19,944 bases of DNA from an uncultured Collinsella sp. (GTDB lineage: Bacteria > Actinomycetota > Coriobacteriia > Coriobacteriales > Coriobacteriaceae): positions 1 through 19,944 of the forward strand of contig CALHWR010000211.1 of the NCBI GenBank assembly GCA_938036665.1, in the 5' to 3' direction. The notes below the pieces were generated by a model. The model was not told the origin of the DNA. It saw nothing but the letters and a program-made list of their open reading frames with translations, and ran no database searches. Positions 13,120-19,944 of this stretch are shown here, in pieces. The translations under genes were made by a program, and so were the position numbers. The first letter of the stretch is position 1, and the number at the start of each line of letters is the position of its first letter.

Positions 13120-14128
13120 GCTCGTGCACCGTCCTTTCGATGAGGTGGTTCCACGCCTGTTTGAGCGATTTGGGGGCCATGGGCCTCATGCCGTCCATGG
13201 CGTGGGCCATGCAAAATGAGGCGGCGGCTTCAAGGTCGCGCACGTCAACGGTCCAGATCCATCCCGCATCGGTGTGTGCGAGCTTACCTCGCCCGCGCGT
13301 GAGACCGTTGATCATATCGATCTGCGTCTGAGGGGCGAATGAGAACGTAGCTGCAACGGGCGGTCGGTCGGCAAAATCGAATTCAAAGAACAGGTAGTCG
13401 TTGAGGTTGAAGTCCGCAGGGATGGTGTAGGCCTTCGAAGGACGCCAAGCGCGAACGATACGGTCGCAGCGGAATGTCCTGATGTCGTCGGTGGCATTGT
13501 CGAGGCCGCAGAAGTACGCCACGCCCTCGCGCTCGAACATGCCGTAGACGCAGACGGTACGCTCTTTTTGCTCACCGCGTCCGTTCTGATATAAAAATCG
13601 CAGCGCGCATCGCTCGGCAAAGGCGCTCCAAACCGCATCGACGGTGGGAGAGCGGCTGATCGTCGCCTCGTCCGCCGTCGTCCTGCCGGTGAGGTAGGCA
13701 ATCTTGGAGCGAATATCGGCAAGTGGTGCGGCAAAGGTGGAAGAGCCGCTTGCAAGCGTTTGGTCGATGGCGTTGAGTAGGATGTCGGCGTCGTCTGCGG
13801 TGATGAGGCCACCTGCTGCAAACGTGTGCTCGCGGTCGATTGTCCACGAGCTTTCCTCGGTCTCCTGCGCGCCGGCAGGGCGAACCTCCTTGATTAGGAT
13901 GCCGCGTTCGAGCAGTTTGTCACGATCGCGCCGAAACTTGCGCTTATCAGAGTCGATGTTGCCCGAGCCATATCCCAGGTCAGAATCCAAGACGATCTGC
14001 TCGGTCGTCAGCGGTTCGGGGGAGCTGTTGAGCACAAAGAAAAGATTGAGGATGCGCTGAGCCGTTTTATCGAAACTGGGCTCCGAATTTTCCTTTTTAA
14101 TTGTCGCGGTCGCGTCGCTTGCCGTCAT
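13106..14128 (-). CDS. WYL-domain transcriptional regulator (PafB-like)
   Basis: This 340-residue protein is the first of a tandem WYL pair. The N-terminal region (about residues 20-100) looks like a winged helix: AQRILNLFFVLNSSPEPLTTEQIV, then KRKFRRDRDKLLERGILI, the 'DE.FRRD...L...G' recognition-helix pattern of YafY/PafB-type regulators. The WYL domain (about 165-235) contains ALRFLYQNGRGEQKERTV...YGMFEREGVAYFCGLD and RTFRCDRI. A WCX-like C-terminal domain follows. GAGGAC lies just upstream of the ATG. Its stop overlaps the start of the second WYL gene, so the two are probably made in equal amounts and may form a heterodimer. The pair diverges from the M28-like membrane protein and converges on dinG. 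Confidence 0.85.
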   Translation of the reverse strand: MTASDATATIKKENSEPSFDKTAQRILNLFFVLNSSPEPLTTEQIVLDSDLGYGSGNIDSDKRKFRRDRDKLLERGILIKEVRPAGAQETEESSWTIDREHTFAAGGLITADDADILLNAIDQTLASGSSTFAAPLADIRSKIAYLTGRTTADEATISRSPTVDAVWSAFAERCALRFLYQNGRGEQKERTVCVYGMFEREGVAYFCGLDNATDDIRTFRCDRIVRAWRPSKAYTIPADFNLNDYLFFEFDFADRPPVAATFSFAPQTQIDMINGLTRGRGKLAHTDAGWIWTVDVRDLEAAASFCMAHAMDGMRPMAPKSLKQAWNHLIERTVHEHARA

Positions 14129-14326
14129 AGAGTCCTCGCATGAGAAGGTGGTTTGCTGCCATGATTTTAGTCCGATATGGAGATTAGGCTATATCCTTGT
14201 CCGCTCGGGGCGTTAAGATGGCCCGAATTCGGTCGTTTGCGCTCGCTCGGGGTATACTTTCGACTATATACGGTTCTAATGTGCATACATTGGGCCTATT
14301 TGTCGGATTATGGATGTGGAGCGCAC
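14129..14326. other. Divergent intergenic region upstream of the WYL pair and the M28-like gene
   Basis: This gap is about 200 bp. An in-frame rightward extension of the M28-like ORF covers part of it, but no ribosome-binding site supports that longer start. TATACT at 14253-14258 could be a -10 element, but no convincing -35 lies 16-18 bp upstream. No clear operator, hairpin or small gene was recognised. Confidence 0.3.
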
Positions 14327-17300
14327 ATGGCGAACACCCAGAACTATATTAACCACCTGCTGCAGAACACCGGCATTACGCCGGCATGCAGCGAAGAAGA
14401 GCGCTTGGCTGCCGAGGATATCGCTCAGATCTTCCGCAACCACGGCTTTGATCCAGAGGTTCAGGAGTTCAATGCCCCGGCGCCCAGTAGGTTGGCATTT
14501 GCCGTTACCGGTATTCTTGCGTTTGCCGGCGCCCTACTGATGGGCATCGGCGGCGGCATCGGCTTGGTCGGCACCTTGCTGGCCATTGCCGGCGCCGTTC
14601 TTTACGTGCTCGAACGCACGGGCCACCCCGTGGTTTCGCGCCTGGGCAAGACGGGCGTGAGCCAAAATGTCATCGCCTACCACAAGGCCTCGGGCCCGCT
14701 CGCGTCTCCGCGCAACCGCCCGGTGGTCGTTGTCGCACACTACGACTCTCCCCGTGCCGAGCTGCTCGCCCGCGAGCCCTATGCTTCTTATCGTGCGCTC
14801 ATCGCCAAGCTGTTGCCCGTTGCCACGGTTGCCCCTGCTGCCGTTGCCATCTTGCGTATCCTGCCGCTCCCCGGCGCGCTCAAGGTTCTGCTGTGGATTG
14901 TCGCGATCCTCGCTTCCCTCGTTGCGCTCGCCAACGCGGCAAACATCATTTCTAACCGTTTTGTGCTTCCCTATACGTCCGGCGCAGTGTGCAACAAGTC
15001 TTCTGTCGCCGCTATGCTCGGCGTTATGGACAACGTTGCTCCCTTCCAGGGCGAAAACGAGTTTCCCGACGATGTTCCGTTCGATACCTATTTTGGGGAG
15101 CAGAAGCGTCGTGCCGAGGAGATGGCGCGCGCAGCAGCGGAGTATGCCGCGGCCCAACAGCAAAACGACTACGGCAACACCATCGAGTATGAAGAGCCTA
15201 CCTACGCCGAGGACGAGTTCGGTCAGCCGATTGCTCCCGACGCTCAGACCGAGCCCGAACAGGGCGAGGCTTTCGACGAGCAGATCGAGGGCTTTGGGGG
15301 TGCGTCTGCCGACGAGACGCTGATTGGCGCCATCGTGCCCGAGGATCAGAATCAGGCTGTCCAGGCCGAAGAGTTCAATGACGAGGTTCCCACTGCCGAG
15401 CCGGCGGAGGAGCCTGTCGCGGCCGAGCCCGAGCCCAGGCTCTATCGCAATGCCGCCGGCAACATCCGCTTTGGTTCGGATGCCATCCGTGCGCTCGGAA
15501 TGCTTCCCGAGTCCTGCACGCTCGATTACGAGGAAGGCGAGGAGCCGACGTTTGAGCCCGAGCCTGCCCCCGTCGTGACTGCATCTGCGCCCGTTGTCGC
15601 CGTGGATGATGAGTCTGCCGCGGTTGCCGCTGCCGTTGCCGAGCCCGAGGCGGTGTCCGCGATCGATCCCGCGGCAGGACTGGACATTTTGGCTCCCGCC
15701 GCGCCGGCGCAAGACGTTAGGGACGAGCCTGACGACGATTACGCTGAACAGCCGAGGCGCGTGTCTTACGAGAGCGATACTGATTTCTCGTCCGAGATTC
15801 CCGCGGCAACGCCCCATGCCGATATTGCATCCGCGTTCTCTTCGATTGGCGCCAGCGCTTCCAACTTCTTTAAGGGTGCGCTTGCAAAGGGCAGGAAATT
15901 TGTCGACGATTTCGAGGGGAAGCGCGTTGCCGCACGCGAGGCTGCCGAGCAGGAGGCTATCGCTCAGCAGCAGGCAGCCGAGGCGGCACGTGAGCGCGCG
16001 GCGCAAGAGTTCGAGCAGAACGAGGCTATGCAGTCCGTGCCTGTCGACGCCGCCGAAGCTACAACGTCCTTTGAGGCTCAGCAGCACGTCGATAGCACCA
16101 TGTCGTTTGATGCCGCGCAGTTCGATTCCACGATAACGTTTGAAAAGCAAGGCACCGCGATTGCCGAGCCCCTTCCTGTTTCCGATGAGCAGGGCGACGC
16201 GGCAGACGATGACGAACCCATTGATGCTGCCGAAATCCAAGATGCCGCCGGGCACGAGCCCGTCGAGGTCAACTGTGACGAAGAGCAATACGCGGCAGCC
16301 GATCAAGGTGATTTGACCGAGGTCGAGCAGGAGGAAGTGCCTGCGGTTTCCGAGGCTCCCGAGACAGATGAGTCGAGGCCTTACTCCACGCAGATTTTCA
16401 CCATGCCGACCCCGAGTGGTTCCGGTGCCACGGTTGCCGATGTTGCTCCCACCCAGGACGAAACGGTCGATTCCCTTATGGCCCAGATTTCCTCCCAGGC
16501 ATCACCGCGTCCGCAGGTGAATGTTCCCGATCCGGCGTCGGCTCCGTCGCCTGCACCTTCCTCGTCTCCGCTGGCTTCGGTCCCCGATCCGTCGCTGCCG
16601 TCTATGAAGCAGGCAAACGTTGCGTCTCGCACGTCGCTGTTCGACCTTCCCGACCCCTCCGCACAGGTCAACGACCCCTTTGCTACCGCCCAGGGTCCCG
16701 AACCCACATCGGCACCCGTTGCGCCTCCTATGCCCGTTGCGTCGGGCGCACAGCCGATCGAGACCATTTCGGCTCCCGCCCCTGCGGCACCCAAGTCTCG
16801 CAAGCGCGGCCTGGGCGGCCTGTTCGGTCGTAAAAAGAAAAACGAACAGGACAGCATGAGTGACTGGCTGGGCGTCGAAGACGATTACGATGCCAAGAAG
16901 TCCGGTCGCGGCATCGGTTCGTGGGATAATTTCGAGGACGATAACGATGGCTGGAAGGGCGGCGCTACGTCTTCCGACGGCGCTTCTTCCGAAGATATGC
17001 TCTCGGCTGTCGCCTCTATGGGTGACGATGAGCTGCTCGGTCACGATATCTGGTTTGTGGCAACGGGCGCCTCGGATTGTGATGGCGCCGGCATGAAGGC
17101 CTTCTTGGCTTCGCATCGCGATAAGCTCCGCGGCGTATTCTTCATCAATCTTGAATCCGTCGGCGCCGGTAGGCTTTCGGTGGTGACGGTTGAGGGCGAA
17201 CAGCAGCTGCTCAAGGGCGATCGCCGCATCATGAACCTGGTCAGCAAGGTGTGCAAGTCGTTCCATGTCGATTGTGGCGCGCTCGAGATGCCCTATGCCA

Positions 17301-17473
17301 AGACCGATGCCTATGCCGCGCTCGAGGCGAGCCGCCGAGCCCTCACCATCGCCGGCGTGGACGGCACGCGCCTGGCTTGTGCTCGTACCGAGGACGACTT
17401 GCCCCACAATGTCAACCCGACGAACATTGCCACGGTATCCGAGGTCGTGACCGAGGTTATCCGCCGTTCGTAG
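14327..17473 (+). CDS. Membrane protein with split, probably inactive M28-like peptidase fold and a long acidic insertion
   Basis: This is a 1048-residue protein. Residues 1-235 contain an M28-like start: a helical cap, a pair of membrane helices (about 56-97), the strand VVVVAHYDSPRAE with H138 and D140 of the M28 HxD motif, two more membrane helices (about 155-205), and GAVCNKSSVAAMLGVMDNV, which aligns with the usual GANDNASGVAALLE. Residues about 901-1048 look like the rest of the fold: DIWFVATGASDCDGAG (usual FFGAEE), VFFINLESVG (usual ILNLDMVG), KTDAYAALEASRRALTIAG, and PHNVNPTNIATV. Between them is roughly 665 residues of Ala/Glu/Pro/Asp-rich sequence, with a helical Ala/Gln/Glu stretch near 530-567 and a basic patch RKRGLGGLFGRKKK near 825-838. 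Several metal and catalytic positions differ, so it may be a pseudo-enzyme. The ATG at 14327 has GGAG 5 bases upstream; an in-frame extension to 14177 has no such site. Confidence 0.7.
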   Translation: MANTQNYINHLLQNTGITPACSEEERLAAEDIAQIFRNHGFDPEVQEFNAPAPSRLAFAVTGILAFAGALLMGIGGGIGLVGTLLAIAGAVLYVLERTGHPVVSRLGKTGVSQNVIAYHKASGPLASPRNRPVVVVAHYDSPRAELLAREPYASYRALIAKLLPVATVAPAAVAILRILPLPGALKVLLWIVAILASLVALANAANIISNRFVLPYTSGAVCNKSSVAAMLGVMDNVAPFQGENEFPDDVPFDTYFGEQKRRAEEMARAAAEYAAAQQQNDYGNTIEYEEPTYAEDEFGQPIAPDAQTEPEQGEAFDEQIEGFGGASADETLIGAIVPEDQNQAVQAEEFNDEVPTAEPAEEPVAAEPEPRLYRNAAGNIRFGSDAIRALGMLPESCTLDYEEGEEPTFEPEPAPVVTASAPVVAVDDESAAVAAAVAEPEAVSAIDPAAGLDILAPAAPAQDVRDEPDDDYAEQPRRVSYESDTDFSSEIPAATPHADIASAFSSIGASASNFFKGALAKGRKFVDDFEGKRVAAREAAEQEAIAQQQAAEAARERAAQEFEQNEAMQSVPVDAAEATTSFEAQQHVDSTMSFDAAQFDSTITFEKQGTAIAEPLPVSDEQGDAADDDEPIDAAEIQDAAGHEPVEVNCDEEQYAAADQGDLTEVEQEEVPAVSEAPETDESRPYSTQIFTMPTPSGSGATVADVAPTQDETVDSLMAQISSQASPRPQVNVPDPASAPSPAPSSSPLASVPDPSLPSMKQANVASRTSLFDLPDPSAQVNDPFATAQGPEPTSAPVAPPMPVASGAQPIETISAPAPAAPKSRKRGLGGLFGRKKKNEQDSMSDWLGVEDDYDAKKSGRGIGSWDNFEDDNDGWKGGATSSDGASSEDMLSAVASMGDDELLGHDIWFVATGASDCDGAGMKAFLASHRDKLRGVFFINLESVGAGRLSVVTVEGEQQLLKGDRRIMNLVSKVCKSFHVDCGALEMPYAKTDAYAALEASRRALTIAGVDGTRLACARTEDDLPHNVNPTNIATVSEVVTEVIRRS

Positions 17474-17494
17474 ACGGAGCTCTAAGGAGTCAAC

Positions 17495-17713
17495 GTGTTT
17501 TCGTATATTAAGCGCCATTGGCCTGTCTACGTGATTTTGACCTTGATTGCCATTGCGTTAGGATTTGGGGCTGCCTACATCGTGGGTGCGAAGGGCTCGA
17601 CCCCCGCCTCCGCAATCAGCGAAGAGGTGGAGCAAGAACAGAGCACGGGCGCCGATGGGATTCCTGAGTCCGAGCAAGCAATCGTTGATGGTGGATCTTC
17701 GTCTGCAGAGTAG
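17495..17713 (+). CDS. Small membrane-anchored protein downstream of the M28-like gene
   Basis: This 72-residue protein begins MFSYIKRHWPVYVILTLIAI. It has a basic N terminus, one hydrophobic helix (about residues 10-31), and an acidic Ser/Glu/Gly-rich tail with no recognisable domain. The positive-inside rule predicts a cytoplasmic N terminus and an external tail. The GTG start at 17495 is preceded by AAGGAG, and the gene begins 21 bp after the M28-like stop with a terminator following, so the two form an operon. It may be a partner or accessory subunit of the larger membrane protein; function is unknown. Confidence 0.75.
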   Translation: MFSYIKRHWPVYVILTLIAIALGFGAAYIVGAKGSTPASAISEEVEQEQSTGADGIPESEQAIVDGGSSSAE

Positions 17714-17734
17714 ATGCGGCGATTTAAATGATTG

Positions 17735-17773
17735 AAAGCGGGCGAGCCGGGGGACTGGCTCGACCGCTTTTTC
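17735..17773. terminator. Bidirectional intrinsic terminator
   Basis: A 14-bp stem with one mismatch (AAAGCGGGCGAGCC at 17735-17748 against GGCTCGACCGCTTT at 17757-17770) has an 8-base loop and a T run on the right and an A run on the left. It lies between two convergent genes (the small membrane protein and the SpaA-like adhesin) and can serve both. Confidence 0.85.
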
Positions 17774-17779
17774 ATCGCG

Positions 17780-19944
17780 CTAGCGCTTCTTTGGGATTGA
17801 CCTAAGGCGAGCGAACCATAGGGCTGCGGCACCCGAGGTCAGGAGCGCGGTGATGCAGGCGGCGATGGGAGCTGATCCTGTTGCCGGTAGGTCCCGCGGT
17901 AGGGTACAGCGTTGAATGACACTGTCCTCGTCATGTGACTCAAGTTTATCGCCGCCGCCGTTGCGGCAAAGATCGACGCGTGCGCTGTTGGTGAGTGCAG
18001 TTTGGGGTGTGTAAGCCGACGTTGCCTGCATGTGCACGACTGCGCCCCGAGCATCTGTGCCAAGGATTGCTTTGGCATCGTCAAGGTCGTCGTGCTCATC
18101 TTTGAGATCATCGCGGGTCCAAGAATCCGTATCGCTTCGAGTCGTAAAGTCGGCGGCTACCGCACCGTATTCAATGCGAATGCCCGTCACGACGGTATTG
18201 GATGCAAGGTCGAGTTCTTTCGCCTCGAGTGTGGCGGATTCCGTGGTCGAGACATCCGCCTTCCAGAGGTGCCAGCCGTCGTAATCGACGAGGCGGCAAT
18301 CTTCACCCAGGCTCTCTTTTACTTCGTCGGACTCAAGCCAAGGATTTTCGTGCCCATCGTCAAGCGTCGCGTTTGCCGGCTCATCGACGTCTGTCGAGTC
18401 CAACGGCGTCGTGCGATACCACACGTTGCACAGACCGTTGAGGTCGCCGATGGCGACGGGGGTTTCGATTGAGACGAATCTCGCCGTGCCGTCTTTGGCG
18501 CACTCAAGATCATCGGTAATCGTAAACTCATCAACCCAAGTAGCGGAATCGTTTCGAGCATCGATGGTATAGGAGAAAAGCCCATCCGTATTGGTTTGCA
18601 TCGCGGCGCGGTTTTTTCCATCGCCGTTAGCCAACAGACCCTTCCCGATAGGTTGGACAAGTTCCTGACGCTTGTCGACCTGTCCTTTGATCTCGATGGG
18701 CGCATCCTTCATCGTGACGGATTGGACTTCTCCCGTATCCTTTATTTCAAACGTTATCTCCTCGGCAAGGTCATAGGTCCGCGGCGACATCGTTTCGCGC
18801 AACGAGTAGGTGCCGGGTGCAAGATGTTCGATGCGGTGCGGCTTGTCGGATGAGGTCCAGGAGTCTATTTCGGTTTTATCGGGACCATATAAGGTGAGCT
18901 GTGCACCTTTCACTTCCTGCTCTCCGCTTGCATCGACCTTGGAGATATCAACCTTGGTGTAATCGTCGGATACGTTAAGCCGTGCTTCCACAACGGGTGT
19001 TTTCTGGTCGGCATAGGTAAGGTCGACGATATGGTGCGTCCGGTCGAGTAAGAAGCCTGCCGGCGCTTGAGTCTCGACAACCTCGTAGCGTGCGGTGCCA
19101 GATCCCAGCGGGAGGTCGTCCGCGCGTGCTTCTCCAGTTTCATCCGTCGTGACGGTAGCGACAGTCTCACCGTCGAGCGCGGCAATGCTACCGTCGGGGC
19201 GCACGATATCACCTGAGGCACGGATCTCAAAGATGGCGCCCGCGAGGCTGCTGCCGTCTACGGCATCGGTTTTAACGATCCTGATGTTTCCGGTCGCGGC
19301 GCGGTCATAATACGAGACGATTGCAACGGGCGTTAGGTTTATATCGGCGGGTATGTTTACCTCGATCTCTCCGCCGACAAGATAGGGCTCTTTGGCCGAG
19401 GTTTCGCGTACATAATAGGTGCCCGGCACGAGCGATTCGGGCAGTGTGACGGTGCCGGTCGCGTCAGTCGTAAAGGTGTCCATTACGTTATGTGCTGGAT
19501 ACCAGCATGTTTGTGAGACAGGTTTGTGATTGCTGTCGAGGAGTTGGAAGGTGAATCCGGCTAGGGGAACAGAAGCGCCTGTTTGGGCATCGCGTTTTAC
19601 AATCTGGAGATGCGTCGACAGAGCGTGGTTGTCCACGATATATTGAAGCTCGGCGCCGTCGGAAATCTGATTGGCCTCGACGGTCCATTCCCCCGCACGT
19701 TTAAAACCCTCGGGGACGGTTTCCGGAACCTCACGAACCGTGTAGCCGGCGCGGTCGTATGGGACGGCTCCGTGGACACCGGCTGGTCGCTTGCCTGTGC
19801 CGAACCATGCTTCGGGCTGGTCTTTGGTGGAGGCAAAGCCATAGATGTTTGTAGTCAGTGTGCCAACAACCTGCTGAGAGCTGTTACTGACAACCTCAAA
19901 GACAACATCTCCTGCCGGCTGCTCCAGGCCGGATTGATCGCTAT
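17780..19944 (-). CDS. SpaA/Cna-B-type sortase-anchored surface protein (adhesin or pilin), 5' end missing
   Basis: The frame is open from the window edge to the stop at 17780, giving 720 visible residues; the N terminus and signal peptide are outside. A GTG at 19636 can be read as a start, but coding sequence of the same type continues upstream of it. The protein has a partial prealbumin-like domain (residues 1-104), then three SpaA/Cna-B-like domains at about 113-212, 220-320 and 331-412. Each begins with a KxD motif (IVKRD, IVKTD, ISKVD) and ends with an E-box (YVRETSA, EVVETQAP, SLRETMSP), the Lys and Glu expected for internal isopeptide bonds. A larger region follows (about 420-680, FSYTIDARNDSATWVDEFTITDDL) with five cysteines. 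The C terminus has the sortase signal LPATG (17876-17890), a hydrophobic helix and the basic tail IPKKR. It should be cell-wall anchored and probably aids adhesion. Confidence 0.88.
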   Translation of the reverse strand, partial: SDQSGLEQPAGDVVFEVVSNSSQQVVGTLTTNIYGFASTKDQPEAWFGTGKRPAGVHGAVPYDRAGYTVREVPETVPEGFKRAGEWTVEANQISDGAELQYIVDNHALSTHLQIVKRDAQTGASVPLAGFTFQLLDSNHKPVSQTCWYPAHNVMDTFTTDATGTVTLPESLVPGTYYVRETSAKEPYLVGGEIEVNIPADINLTPVAIVSYYDRAATGNIRIVKTDAVDGSSLAGAIFEIRASGDIVRPDGSIAALDGETVATVTTDETGEARADDLPLGSGTARYEVVETQAPAGFLLDRTHHIVDLTYADQKTPVVEARLNVSDDYTKVDISKVDASGEQEVKGAQLTLYGPDKTEIDSWTSSDKPHRIEHLAPGTYSLRETMSPRTYDLAEEITFEIKDTGEVQSVTMKDAPIEIKGQVDKRQELVQPIGKGLLANGDGKNRAAMQTNTDGLFSYTIDARNDSATWVDEFTITDDLECAKDGTARFVSIETPVAIGDLNGLCNVWYRTTPLDSTDVDEPANATLDDGHENPWLESDEVKESLGEDCRLVDYDGWHLWKADVSTTESATLEAKELDLASNTVVTGIRIEYGAVAADFTTRSDTDSWTRDDLKDEHDDLDDAKAILGTDARGAVVHMQATSAYTPQTALTNSARVDLCRNGGGDKLESHDEDSVIQRCTLPRDLPATGSAPIAACITALLTSGAAALWFARLRSIPKKR

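Noticed and set aside
14177..14326. Fifty-codon N-terminal extension of the M28-like protein
   Set aside because: No ribosome-binding site, and the extension lies over the probable promoter region; ATG 14327 has GGAG in place.
14534..16306. Leftward ORF of 590 codons antisense to the M28-like gene
   Set aside because: Shadow ORF caused by high-GC codon bias; composition is Leu/Gly/Arg-rich without domains.
16502..17518. Leftward ORF of 338 codons
   Set aside because: Antisense shadow of the 3' part of the M28-like gene, with no ribosome-binding site or domain support.
19488..19842. Short leftward ORFs near the right edge
   Set aside because: They are out-of-frame readings of the adhesin gene, whose true frame stays open to the window edge.

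Overview
The window looks like the chromosomal origin region of a high-GC Gram-positive of the class Coriobacteriia, most likely Collinsella or a close relative. The reasons are the gene order (dnaA / oriC / rpmH-rnpA-yidD-yidC-jag-rsmG-parA-parB), the GC-rich codon use, tandem PafBC-like WYL regulators, and a large SpaA/Cna-B surface protein with an LPATG sortase signal. The genus rests on recall of similar proteins, not on a search.

Region 1 (1-1975): the 5' end of dnaA runs leftward off the window edge. It is preceded by a leftward gene for a GHKL-type ATPase with a Gln/Pro-rich linker and a C-terminal winged helix. This gene sits between dnaA and the non-coding presumptive oriC (1631-1975), which holds a 53/54-bp-period direct repeat with DnaA-box-like 9-mers and the rpmH promoter.

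Region 2 (1976-4154): rpmH, rnpA, yidD, yidC and jag/khpB form a rightward cluster for ribosome, RNase P and membrane-insertion functions. It ends in a strong intrinsic terminator.

Region 3 (4201-7213): rsmG, then three perfect parS sites spaced exactly 39 bp apart, then parA, parB and a small membrane protein whose start lies inside the end of parB. Two hairpin terminators and a fourth, degenerate parS follow. This stretch is visibly AT-richer than what comes after.

Region 4 (7214-12205): leftward rlmN, then rightward ddl and a DinG-family exonuclease-helicase overlapping it by 7 bp.

Region 5 (12202-14128): two overlapping leftward WYL-domain regulators, tail-to-tail with dinG.

Region 6 (14327-17773): a 1048-residue membrane protein whose two ends resemble the two halves of an M28 metallopeptidase, separated by a roughly 665-residue acidic low-complexity insertion. 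A small membrane-anchored protein and a bidirectional terminator follow.

Region 7 (17780-19944): a leftward sortase-anchored SpaA/Cna-B adhesin or pilin whose 5' end lies beyond the window.

Most of the window is conserved housekeeping. The best candidates for something undescribed are the GHKL-winged-helix protein wedged between dnaA and oriC, the membrane protein coupled to parAB, and the split M28-like protein with its disordered insertion. No CRISPR array, tRNA, rRNA, IS element or prophage was seen.
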